Source of the DNA: Terriglobia bacterium
Lineage (GTDB): Bacteria > Acidobacteriota > Terriglobia > Terriglobales > Acidobacteriaceae
Direction of reading: 5' to 3'
NCBI GenBank assembly: GCA_020073665.1
Contig: JAIQEU010000025.1
Span: 1-45,013, forward strand
Length of the DNA stretch: 45,013 nt
This document shows positions 33,937 to 41,060 of the stretch, in pieces. Position 1 is the first letter of the stretch. Each line of letters opens with the position of its first letter. The notes beneath the pieces are model-generated. The model worked only from the letters and a program-made list of their open reading frames with translations. It was not told the DNA's origin and searched no databases. The translations under genes and the position numbers were made by a program.

Positions 33937-36453
33937 TCAAAGATCCTCGACCCTTTTCTGCAAATCCCGCGCAACTTGCTCCCGGTCGGTGCCCTGCGCA
34001 AACCGGACCGGCTGCCCGATGTTGACAGTGATGGCACGCGGGCGGGCAACGCGCTTGCCTGCCTGTTTAAGTTCAAACAGGCCGTCAATCCGCATGGGTA
34101 CAACTGGAATTCCCAGGTTGTTAGCCAGTAGTCCGATCCCGGCGCGAAACCGAAACATCTTCCCGTCCAGGGTGTGGCGGCCTTCGGGAAAGACCAGCAC
34201 GCTGTAGCCACGATCCACCGATTCCCCGGCGTAAGCGAAACTGTCGCGGAAACCAGCTTCCCGCGGCAGGGGGAACAGATTGAGCAAAGCCACGCCCAGC
34301 GTCCACGTCACCCGGTCAAGCAGCCCGACTACAGAACTTCGCCCTGGCGGCGGAGTACGCAATGCTTCCAGAGCTTCGCCTCCGGTCGCAGTTGCCAGTC
34401 GATGACGCAGGCGCGCAGGCAGGGCTGTCAGCACAAAGCCAACATCCACGTGGCTAATGTGGTTGCAGATCACCAGCACGGGTCCACGCACGCCGCGCAG
34501 GTTCTCCCGGCCGCGAATCCGAGGCCATCCCAGAACGAGCACCGCCGGCAGCAACAGCACGTAATCGGTGACCATGCGTATCCAGGTGGTCGGCCAGCGC
34601 TGCACCCAACGCGGGTAGTGGTATTGCGCCCTGGGGGCCGGCTGGCCTTGCAGCATTCGTTCCACATCGCCTACGGTGTTCACTGCAGCGAAACGGGTCT
34701 CGCTGAGATCCACCTGGTAGCGGTCTTCGAGCGCACCCAGCAACTCCACGCGGTCGAGCGAAGTGAGATTCAGATCAGTCTCCAGGTTAGTGTCTGCCGA
34801 AAGAGTCGAAGCCGTGCGCCCGGTGATGCGCCCCATCAACTCCGCCAGCGGCGTGGAAGGCGCGCCAGCGGCGGGCTTCCCGGATGGTTGTGCCAGCACG
34901 GTGTCCAGGATCTCCCGGACGCGAGGCTTCTGCGTCGAAGTTCGGGGGAAGTCTTCATCCGGCCAAACAAACCAGGAGCGCATGCGCTGGTACTCGGCCA
35001 ATGCCTGGTTGGCGCGCCTCATGACCGCCTCCACATCCGCGCCAGCCTGCAGGATCACAACGGCGCAAGCTTCGGCATTTCCCTCGCGCGGCAGTGGAAC
35101 GATCACACAATCTTTCACCTCGGACTGGCGGCGCAATTCCGCTTCGAGATCCTCGGGATACACCTTCATTCCGGCAGGGGTGACGATGACATCCTTCTTA
35201 CGCCCCTTGAAGTAAAGGTTGCCCTCAGCATCCAGCGCGCCTATGTCCCCGGTGGGATACCAGCCCTCTTCGGTGACCACCGGTTTGAGGTCGTGCCCGG
35301 TCCAGTACCCGGTGGCCACCCCACCCCCGCGCACCAGGATTTCCCCATCCGGCGCCAGTTTCACCTCGCGTCCGGCCAGCACTTTGCCAATGGATCCTTT
35401 ACCCAGGTGGAAAGGGTGGTTGACACTAACCAGCGAGGTGGTCTCGGTGAGCCCGTACCCCTGGATCGCCGCATAGCCCATGCGTCCCCAGAATTCTTCG
35501 GTGGCGCGGTCGAGCGCGGCCCCGCCTGAGATGAAGGCCCAGAACTTCCATCCGAATTTGCGATGGACACGGCGGAAAATCCACCAGCGACGTAGAAAGT
35601 GTTTGCCTTCCGCGACCCGGAAGTCGCGCCGGAATGATTCCAGGCGGCTTTCGTCCGCGAGGTCCCGTTCGATTTTTTCCTTCAACGACTGCAGCATGCG
35701 CGGCACCGCCACCAGCACCGACACCCGCTCGCGCCGAATCGTGCCGATCACCTCCGCGGGTTTCAATGCGCCCTGAAACACAACCGTTCCCGCCATGATT
35801 TGGGGAAGGAAAATCCCCAGGAATTGCCCGAAGACATGGCTGAGTGGAAGCAGGTTCAGGAAGCGCACGGGATGTACCAGCCGTTCCCACTTGAGGTACT
35901 TGCGGATCTCGGTTTCGAGCGGTGCGACGTTATTGAGCACGTTGCCATGCGTGATCACGACGCCCTTGGGCTCGGCAGTGGTTCCAGAGGTGAAGACAAT
36001 CTCCAGAGTGTCGTCGGGGCCGATTGCCACTGCGGGATAAGGAGTGGTTGAGTGACGCGACACAGTCTTCGCCAGGTCGTCGAGGATTAACGTGGCAACT
36101 GAAGTCTGGGCGTGTTCGCGCGAACTGACCAGCAGACGCGCGCCCACCTGCTGGTGCACGCGCAGGGCAAAATCGGGCGAAGCTACGTCGTCCATGGGGA
36201 CAACAATGGCGCCGCGCAGGGCGCAGCCGAAGAAAACCGCCACCCATTCCGCGGAGTTCGGCCCCCAGACCAGGACCCGATCGCCCTTGCCGACTTCTCG
36301 CGCTGTCAGCTCACGGGCAAACTGGAACGCGGTTTGGGCGACTTGCTCATAGCTCCAGCGCTCCACGCGGTAGCCGCGGCGCTGCACGTATGCACACTCG
36401 TGCCCCCTGGCAACAAAGTTAGCGAGGTACTCGTTCAGGGAACGGCGCTCCAT
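33937..36453 (-). CDS. acyl-AMP ligase / acyl carrier / acyltransferase fusion (Aas-like)
   Basis: 838-aa three-domain protein. Residues 1 to about 530 are an AMP-forming acyl-CoA/acyl-ACP ligase: P-loop [10 protein letters not shown], 'GYGLTETTS', 'YPTGDIG' and '[20 protein letters not shown]'. A short acyl-carrier domain follows with the phosphopantetheine serine in '[13 protein letters not shown]'. The C-terminal ~200 residues, starting with a hydrophobic stretch, are a PlsC-type acyltransferase with NHISHVD (HX4D) and FPEGRHT. It should activate a fatty acid, tether it to its own carrier and transfer it to a lyso-phospholipid, like Aas but with a built-in carrier. Membrane-associated. A small membrane protein gene lies 18 bases upstream. 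No strong ribosome site precedes the ATG. Confidence 0.85.
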   Translation of the reverse strand: MERRSLNEYLANFVARGHECAYVQRRGYRVERWSYEQVAQTAFQFARELTAREVGKGDRVLVWGPNSAEWVAVFFGCALRGAIVVPMDDVASPDFALRVHQQVGARLLVSSREHAQTSVATLILDDLAKTVSRHSTTPYPAVAIGPDDTLEIVFTSGTTAEPKGVVITHGNVLNNVAPLETEIRKYLKWERLVHPVRFLNLLPLSHVFGQFLGIFLPQIMAGTVVFQGALKPAEVIGTIRRERVSVLVAVPRMLQSLKEKIERDLADESRLESFRRDFRVAEGKHFLRRWWIFRRVHRKFGWKFWAFISGGAALDRATEEFWGRMGYAAIQGYGLTETTSLVSVNHPFHLGKGSIGKVLAGREVKLAPDGEILVRGGGVATGYWTGHDLKPVVTEEGWYPTGDIGALDAEGNLYFKGRKKDVIVTPAGMKVYPEDLEAELRRQSEVKDCVIVPLPREGNAEACAVVILQAGADVEAVMRRANQALAEYQRMRSWFVWPDEDFPRTSTQKPRVREILDTVLAQPSGKPAAGAPSTPLAELMGRITGRTASTLSADTNLETDLNLTSLDRVELLGALEDRYQVDLSETRFAAVNTVGDVERMLQGQPAPRAQYHYPRWVQRWPTTWIRMVTDYVLLLPAVLVLGWPRIRGRENLRGVRGPVLVICNHISHVDVGFVLTALPARLRHRLATATGGEALEALRTPPPGRSSVVGLLDRVTWTLGVALLNLFPLPREAGFRDSFAYAGESVDRGYSVLVFPEGRHTLDGKMFRFRAGIGLLANNLGIPVVPMRIDGLFELKQAGKRVARPRAITVNIGQPVRFAQGTDREQVARDLQKRVEDL

Positions 36454-36471
36454 CTACACAAATGTAGCCCT

Positions 36472-36693
36472 TCAGGGCTTCCGCGCGCTCGCACCTTTGA
36501 CCGCAAAGAAGAACAGGCTCACCAGGAACACGACGGGAAAGCTCCACACGGCCAGGGAAAAGGCTGCGCCGGCAGGCACATTCACTTCTTCGTGAGTGAC
36601 TTGCAGTCCCCAGAGCAGCAGGTAGATGGCGATCGAGGCGGCCAGTGAAAGAGCCAAACTCAAGCCAACGCTTCGTTTCAGCTGCGGTTCCAT
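36472..36693 (-). CDS. small two-helix membrane protein
   Basis: 73-aa protein with two hydrophobic helices (GLSLALSLAASIAIYLLLWG and AFSLAVWSFPVVFLVSLFFF) and a basic C-terminus. The ATG at 36693 has a textbook ribosome site (AGGAGG, five-base spacing). It lies 18 bases upstream of the ligase/acyltransferase gene, so the two are probably co-transcribed. The long open frame extending upstream of this ATG is antisense to the RNase A-like toxin gene and is rejected. No family was recognised. Confidence 0.65.
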   Translation of the reverse strand: MEPQLKRSVGLSLALSLAASIAIYLLLWGLQVTHEEVNVPAGAAFSLAVWSFPVVFLVSLFFFAVKGASARKP

Positions 36694-36725
36694 GTCAGCC
36701 TCCTGAGAGTCTGCACGTGGCCTAC

Positions 36726-36731
36726 TATAAT
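36726..36731 (+). promoter_or_regulatory. candidate -10 box for the toxin/immunity operon
   Basis: TATAAT on the + strand, 95 bases before the toxin start, in the gap between it and the divergently transcribed small membrane protein gene. No convincing -35 element was seen. The overlapping minus-strand hexamer TATAGT could serve the divergent gene. Confidence 0.35.
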
Positions 36732-36825
36732 TATCCGCCTTTGGGGGATGCGCTGGCGCAAAACTTCGTCCACCAGTTCCTTTCGGCACTGCCTGTACAA
36801 TGCTTGCCGGGCCAACCGGGATTCC

Positions 36826-37350
36826 ATGCGTTCCAACAGGGTTCTCTCCAAGCTCGCTTGCCTGATCCTTCTGAGCGCGTGTGGGGTTGCGGTCGGATGC
36901 CGGCAGCCCGAGAACGGCGCCATCCAACCGCCGGCCGCAGCCGCTGGCGGCCAGTCCAATTCCAGCCGTGATCTTGGCCAGGATGAGGCTGCGGGCGGGC
37001 ATACCCTGAAGAAGCACGTTGGCCGCACTGACGGCCAACTTCGCGAACGACTCGACCGCGAGCGTAATATCTCGGCTGCATCCACGTACACCGATCGGGA
37101 AACGGCCGAGCGCGTCGTAGGGACAGCTCTCCAGGAGAACCAGGCGAAAATCCGCCGCTGGCTGGAGCGCGAGGGTGGCCATCCCAACCTGGTGCTGGAC
37201 TACGACGGCGATGAGGCGCATCCTATCGGGCGCAGCCTGCGCCGCGGCGAGGACCAGACCCAGCCTTGTTCGCATGCCGTGGTGGTACTGCGCTGGGTGA
37301 GTCTCAGCGATTATTACGTTCTGACCACCTATCCGGAGTGTCGTGGATGA
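36826..37350 (+). CDS. lipoprotein with a CdiA-type RNase A-like toxin domain
   Basis: 174-aa protein. A lipoprotein signal (LSKLACLILLSACGVAVGC, lipobox cysteine at residue 25) is followed by a low-complexity linker. From about residue 57 a complete RNase A-like domain of the kind found at the C-terminus of CdiA contact-dependent inhibition proteins begins: 'GGHTLKKHVGRTDGQLRERL', then 'ISAASTYTDRETAERVV', 'IRRWLERE' and the ending 'YYVLTTYPE'. Candidate catalytic residues are His59 or His64, an Arg near 73-75 and the T-x-Y at 167-169. Normally this domain is delivered by a huge CdiA protein; here it stands alone with its own lipid anchor. It overlaps the immunity gene by four bases (ATGA). 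The start at 36826 was chosen for the signal peptide; the ribosome site is weak. Confidence 0.75.
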   Translation: MRSNRVLSKLACLILLSACGVAVGCRQPENGAIQPPAAAAGGQSNSSRDLGQDEAAGGHTLKKHVGRTDGQLRERLDRERNISAASTYTDRETAERVVGTALQENQAKIRRWLEREGGHPNLVLDYDGDEAHPIGRSLRRGEDQTQPCSHAVVVLRWVSLSDYYVLTTYPECRG

Positions 37351-37676
37351 GTTCCAAGCACAACAAGAAGCCCGCCCAGGGGATTTCTGCCGCCGACTTT
37401 CCGGCGTTGCGCCAGTTTCTACGCGGCTACTTCCACCAGGACATGGCAGACGAATATGGGTCCGCGGAAGGCGCCGCGCAGCAGTTCTGCAAGGATGCGG
37501 ACGCGGGGCAACGCAAAGTGGTGGCGGAAGAGTGGGCGCGACTGGTGGAGCAGGTGGCCACTCAACCCCTAACCGCAATGAATGAGGTATTGACGGAAAA
37601 GCTTGGCAGCGCGTCTACCCTCGAACAAGAAGAAATCAAGAAGGTATCCGCGGTGTTCCGGGCTTCGCTTCGTTAG
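37347..37676 (+). CDS. contact-dependent growth inhibition immunity protein (CdiI-like)
   Basis: 109-aa soluble helical protein resembling CdiI-family immunity proteins: 'FPALRQFLRGYFHQDMADEY', 'GSAEGAAQQFCKD', 'EEWARLVEQV'. Such proteins bind and block a cognate toxin in the cytoplasm. It begins at an ATG that overlaps the toxin stop codon (ATGA at 37347-37350), with GGAG about eight bases upstream. Translational coupling and pairing with an RNase A-like toxin strongly support this role. It has no signal peptide, so it should protect against toxin in the cytoplasm. Confidence 0.78.
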   Translation: MSSKHNKKPAQGISAADFPALRQFLRGYFHQDMADEYGSAEGAAQQFCKDADAGQRKVVAEEWARLVEQVATQPLTAMNEVLTEKLGSASTLEQEEIKKVSAVFRASLR

Positions 37677-37683
37677 GTGCGAT

Positions 37684-38250
37684 TCAATCCCGCCCCACGC
37701 CCAGCGCATCGGCCACGCGATTGATGTAGTTGAACCATGAAGCGATCAGGGTGATCTGCAAAATCGCCCGGTCGTCAAAGCCTGCGGCCCGGAGCCGTTC
37801 ATGGTCATCCTTCCAGACCTTGGTCGCGTCCTTGGTCAGCTTCACCACGTAGTCGAGCATCACTCTTTCCTGCCCGGTAATGGGAGCGTTGGTGTAGTCC
37901 TTCTTCAGGGCTTCGACCAGCGCCTCGTCCAACGTCACCCTACGCAGAAACTCTGCGTGTGACTCGATTCAATACACGCACCGGTTGGTCACCGAGACCA
38001 TGGTGGTAATCATCTCTTGCTGCCGCCGGCTGAGGGGCAAATCCGGCGACATCAGCACTCCGAAGGTGGAAAACGCGTGGCGGAGCGCCTCGGGAATCAG
38101 GCTGTGGGAGGCCACGATGGCCGCGCTGCCGTCTGCGGTGGCATGCACCGGCGTGGCGTATTCCTTGGGGTAGAGCGCCATCTGGCTTTCCATCGCCAGA
38201 CGCAACTTTTCATCAGCTTCTGCAACGGGAATGGTGCGAATCCAGGTCAT
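37684..38250 (-). CDS. candidate AhpD-like selenoprotein (CxxU peroxidase-related protein)
   Basis: One frame of 189 codons interrupted only by a TGA at 37971-37969. Before it the sequence reads '[14 protein letters not shown]', after it '[20 protein letters not shown]' and on to '[20 protein letters not shown]'. This is a complete AhpD/carboxymuconolactone-decarboxylase-like peroxidase-related protein. In this family the motif is CxxC followed by a His four residues later, and the TGA sits exactly at the second redox cysteine (CVY-U-IESH). A SECIS-like hairpin follows. Read with selenocysteine the protein is 188 aa, a normal length. Without it, a 93-aa fragment lacking half the fold results. 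Alternatives: a nonsense mutation (TGC or TGT to TGA) or a sequencing error. Likely role: thiol/selenol-dependent peroxide reduction in the cytoplasm. Confidence 0.72.
37934..37963 (-). promoter_or_regulatory. SECIS-like hairpin after the in-frame TGA
   Basis: On the minus strand ACGCAGA-GTT-TCTGCGT (37958-37942) forms a perfect 7-bp stem with a 3-base loop whose first base is G. Below it GTCAC (37963-37959) pairs with GTGAC (37938-37934), with a 3-base bulge on one side. The loop begins 17 bases after the TGA, almost the same distance as in E. coli fdhF. A G among the first two loop bases and this spacing are the known bacterial SECIS rules. Confidence 0.7.
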
Positions 38251-38412
38251 AAAAAGAACTTGCCTTGGGCCACGTAGTTTGCCGTAGAATTCGGTCGTCA
38301 GTTAACTTACACGGAAAACTCTTGGTGTGCCAAGCCCCATTGCCCGCCCCGGCGGCCGGGAACTTGGCCGACAGATTCATTCGCGGACTCCCCCGCGCGG
38401 AGGATCGGGTCG

Positions 38413-38508
38413 ATGAGCATCATGATGTGGAAGATCATGCGCAGGCTGCCCAAGCCTCTGTTGCTGGTGGTGCTGTTTTTCCTGCTGGCGGCCATCGCGC
38501 GCGCCTGA
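38413..38508 (+). CDS. 31-residue single-helix membrane peptide
   Basis: Short open frame of 31 codons, starting MSIMMWKIMRRLPKP and continuing as one hydrophobic helix (LLLVVLFFLLAAIARA) to a TGA. A ribosome site GGAGGA lies eight bases before the ATG. It sits on the + strand between the selenoprotein gene and gltA. The combination of good ribosome site, basic start and a clean hydrophobic helix supports a real small protein. Family and function are unknown. Confidence 0.4.
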   Translation: MSIMMWKIMRRLPKPLLLVVLFFLLAAIARA

Positions 38509-38548
38509 TCCTGACGGCTCCGATGCCCCCTGCCCGGGCACAAGTGAG

Positions 38549-38564
38549 TGTGACCCGGGTCACT
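38549..38564. promoter_or_regulatory. CRP/FNR-like palindrome upstream of gltA
   Basis: TGTGACCCGGGTCACT contains a perfect 14-base palindrome (GTGACCCGGGTCAC, 38550-38563) and fits TGTGA-N6-TCAC, like the site upstream of the decaheme operon. It lies about 50 bases before a TATATA -10 candidate (about 38614-38621) and about 180 bases before the gltA start. Confidence 0.45.
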
Positions 38565-38741
38565 GCCAGAAGCGGGCATTGCCACCACAATCGTTCTGGG
38601 TGCGGTTGCCCTCTATATATAGTAGTTGCGTCCGGCCCTGCCTACCGCCAACCTCGGTCCCCGGGGCAGCCTGCATACCCAATATTCGGGCCTTCGGCCA
38701 CGGGGTTCCGGCCCCGCGATTCCGGCTAAGGAGAGTTCGCT

Positions 38742-40052
38742 ATGTCGAAAGAAACATTGACGATTACCGACAATCGCACTAGTCAGAGCTACACCCTCCC
38801 GGTGGAGCACGGAACCATCCGCGCCATGGACCTGCGGCAGATCAAGACCGGTCCTGACGATTTCGGACTTATGACCTATGACCCGGCCTTCATGAATACC
38901 GCCTCCTGCCGCAGCAACATAACCTTTATTGACGGCGACCGCGGCATCCTGCGTTATCGGGGGTATCCCATCGAGGTGCTGGCGGAACACTGCACCTACC
39001 TCGAAGTGGCCTACCTGGTGCTTTTTGGCGACCTGCCCACCGAGCACGAACTGAAGGAATGGGTCACCGAGATCACCCATCACACCATGCTGCACGAGAC
39101 CACGAAGAAATTCATGGAGGGCTTCCGCTACAACGCCCATCCTATGGCCATGCTGGTAAGCACCGTAGCCGCGTTGTCCACGGTTTATCCCGAGGCCAAG
39201 GAAATCCAGGATCCCGCCAACCGCATGCACCAGATCAAGCGGCTGATTGCCAAGATGCCCTCCATCGCCGCGCTGGCGTACCGTCACAGCCTGGGATTCC
39301 CCTACGTCTATCCCGACAACGACCTGAGCTATCCTGAAAACTTCATGAACATGCTGTGGAAGATGGTAGAGCCGAAGTACGTGGCCAACCCGGTGTTGGC
39401 CCGCGCGCTCGACATCCTCTTCATCCTGCATGCCGACCACGAGCAGAATTGCAGCGCCAACACCATGCGCTGCGTCGGCAGCTCGCACGCTGACCCCTAT
39501 CTGACCACGGCGGCCGCGGCGGCCGCGCTGTCGGGACCGCTGCATGGCGGCGCCAACGAAGAAGTCCTGAAAATGCTGGACGAGATCGGCTCCAAGCAGA
39601 ATGTTCCGGCGTATGTGAAGAAAATCAAGGAAGGTCACGGCAAACTGATGGGCTTCGGGCACCGGGTCTACAAGAACTACGACCCGCGGGCCAAGGTCAT
39701 TAAGTGGGCCGCGGAGCGAGTCTTCGAGGTCACCGGCCGCAATCCCAAGCTCGATATCGCTCTCGAACTGGAGCGCATCGCGCTCGAGGACGAGTACTTC
39801 ATCAAGCGCAAACTCTATCCCAACGTCGACTTCTATTCCGGGATCATCTACCAGGCCATGGGCTTCCGGCCGGAGATGTTTACGGTCCTGTTTGCCATTC
39901 CGCGCACCGTAGGATGGCTGGCACAGTGGCAGGAGATGTTGACCGACCCCGAGCAGAAGATTGGACGTCCACGCCAGGTGTGGACCGGACATGAAGTGCG
40001 GCAGTTCGTACCGCTTAAAGGGCGAAGTCCGGTAGCCGCTACAGCTCGCTGA
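38742..40052 (+). CDS. gltA: citrate synthase
   Basis: 436-aa enzyme condensing acetyl-CoA and oxaloacetate into citrate, entry step of the TCA cycle, cytoplasmic. Typical hexameric type II features: 'ITFIDGDRGILRYRGYPIE' near residue 65, 'HADHEQNCSANTMR' with an active-site His, 'GPLHGGANEEVLKML' and 'GFGHRVYKNYDPRA' with further active-site residues. An N-terminal extension of about 50 residues is as in Gram-negative enzymes. AAGGAGA precedes the ATG. Monocistronic, with a strong terminator about 30 bases after the stop. A CRP/FNR-like palindrome and a TATATA box lie upstream. Confidence 0.96.
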   Translation: MSKETLTITDNRTSQSYTLPVEHGTIRAMDLRQIKTGPDDFGLMTYDPAFMNTASCRSNITFIDGDRGILRYRGYPIEVLAEHCTYLEVAYLVLFGDLPTEHELKEWVTEITHHTMLHETTKKFMEGFRYNAHPMAMLVSTVAALSTVYPEAKEIQDPANRMHQIKRLIAKMPSIAALAYRHSLGFPYVYPDNDLSYPENFMNMLWKMVEPKYVANPVLARALDILFILHADHEQNCSANTMRCVGSSHADPYLTTAAAAAALSGPLHGGANEEVLKMLDEIGSKQNVPAYVKKIKEGHGKLMGFGHRVYKNYDPRAKVIKWAAERVFEVTGRNPKLDIALELERIALEDEYFIKRKLYPNVDFYSGIIYQAMGFRPEMFTVLFAIPRTVGWLAQWQEMLTDPEQKIGRPRQVWTGHEVRQFVPLKGRSPVAATAR

Positions 40053-40079
40053 GGCGGTAGCCTAGTCCGCCTGCAAATT

Positions 40080-40120
40080 TGCCCCTACCGGGGAATCCCC
40101 TCCGGTAGGGGCACTCTTTT
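40080..40120 (+). terminator. rho-independent terminator after gltA
   Basis: A perfect 12-bp stem (TGCCCCTACCGG at 40080-40091 and CCGGTAGGGGCA at 40102-40113) with a 10-base loop, followed by CTCTTTT. It lies 27 bases after the gltA stop and just before the end of the convergent minus-strand gene. Confidence 0.85.
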
Positions 40121-40126
40121 GTGGAC

Positions 40127-40498
40127 TCAGATCAGACCGTCTTTCACCCGCCGCAGAAAATCCTCGGCGTCGCTTCGTGCGCGCTCGATCTTCGCGGGAT
40201 TACTGCGGAATTCCAAGGTCAACTCCTGCAAGGTGATCTCGACGGCATCTTTGGGCTTGAAGCCGCGGACCACCAGTTTCCGGGCGCGCTGGGCAAAGCT
40301 ATTCGCGTCCACTTCCGTTCCCTGGCTTCCATGCTCGGCACAGTTGTGATCTTGAAATCTTCCCGAGGCCAGCCGGTCGTACGCGCTCTTGGCCTCGGGG
40401 TCCTTCAGAAGGGAAGGGATAGGGAACGTCCATCCACACTGGGAACAGGCCCAGCCTTGAAGCCGTTCGTCCGAAACCCAGGTTAGAAACCTCGCCAT
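40127..40498 (-). CDS. small protein with a possible zinc-binding N-terminus
   Basis: 123-aa soluble protein. The N-terminal half carries CSQC (about residues 18-21) and a later Cys-His pair (CAEH), which could bind a metal ion in a zinc-ribbon-like fold. The C-terminal half is helical and charged (DAVEITLQELTLEFRSNPAK, then ERARSDAEDFLRRV). No family was recognised. It is convergent with gltA, sharing the terminator region. Coding character is supported by a protein-like composition and by a lack of competing frames. Confidence 0.55.
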   Translation of the reverse strand: MARFLTWVSDERLQGWACSQCGWTFPIPSLLKDPEAKSAYDRLASGRFQDHNCAEHGSQGTEVDANSFAQRARKLVVRGFKPKDAVEITLQELTLEFRSNPAKIERARSDAEDFLRRVKDGLI

Positions 40499-41060
40499 GG
40501 TGCTCTTCTCGGGGCTACAGAAACGTTGGAAGTACCTCAGGGCCGGTGTTCGGTGCCGCTGCTACCTGCCAGGGGGAAAGTACTGCGAAAGACGGCAAAT
40601 TGAGGTAAGAACGCAAAACCCGCCGCACTCCTCGGGGCGGCATTTTAGCAGGAACCGGTTGGCCAGCACAGTGACAGTGTGTGAACTCGAGGCTCCCACC
40701 GGCGGAACCCAGCAGTGAAGCACGTCGGGAATCGCGTCGCACGTCCTTGCCGGACGTTACCGGGAATGTGGTGTGAAACGAGCCGTCGGCGGCGGCAACG
40801 TCAACGAATGTTGGCGATGCCGACGGGCTTCTGCGCCGACGACAGACCGAATTTCCCCAAGGTGCCTCTGGTAACCCGTCGGTACACTCCCTATTGGTAA
40901 CCCTTAGTAACCATACGAATCCTGGTAACCAGCCTTACAATGACCATGTCCGTAAGGCCATCCTCCGAGTCGGCGAATGCCGAGGGATGGTTGACCGTCA
41001 GGTGAACATTCCCAGGAAGGAGCGTTCTTCGGCGGCAGCGGAGCCGGAGTCCGCACTTAT
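40499..41060. other. intergenic region with GGTAACC repeats
   Basis: About 560 bases between the divergent zinc-finger-like protein gene and the TPR protein gene. No gene was recognised. It holds four GGTAACC-type copies at 40870-40930, and a GC-rich hairpin near 40620-40655 (GCCGC/GCGGC) of unknown role. Confidence 0.4.
40870..40930. repeat. four GGTAACC-type direct repeats upstream of the TPR gene
   Basis: GGTAACC occurs at 40870, 40896 and 40924, and AGTAACC at 40906. The heptamer holds a palindromic GGTTACC/GGTAACC core. Spacings (26, 10 and 18 bases) are irregular. The cluster lies 130-190 bases before the TPR gene start and could be an operator array or chance. Confidence 0.35.

Noticed and set aside
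34174-35529. 451-aa + strand frame over the acyl-AMP ligase fusion
   Set aside because: Antisense shadow; no recognisable domain.
36694-37578. N-terminal extension of the 73-aa membrane protein to 368 aa
   Set aside because: It would overlap the toxin/immunity genes, while an AGGAGG ribosome site marks the short start.
37684-37938. Separate 84-aa gene downstream of the TGA
   Set aside because: It is the in-frame continuation of the AhpD-like protein; its GTG start would lie inside the SECIS-like hairpin.
38613-39992. 459-aa minus-strand frame over gltA
   Set aside because: Longer than the citrate synthase itself but antisense to all its active-site motifs.
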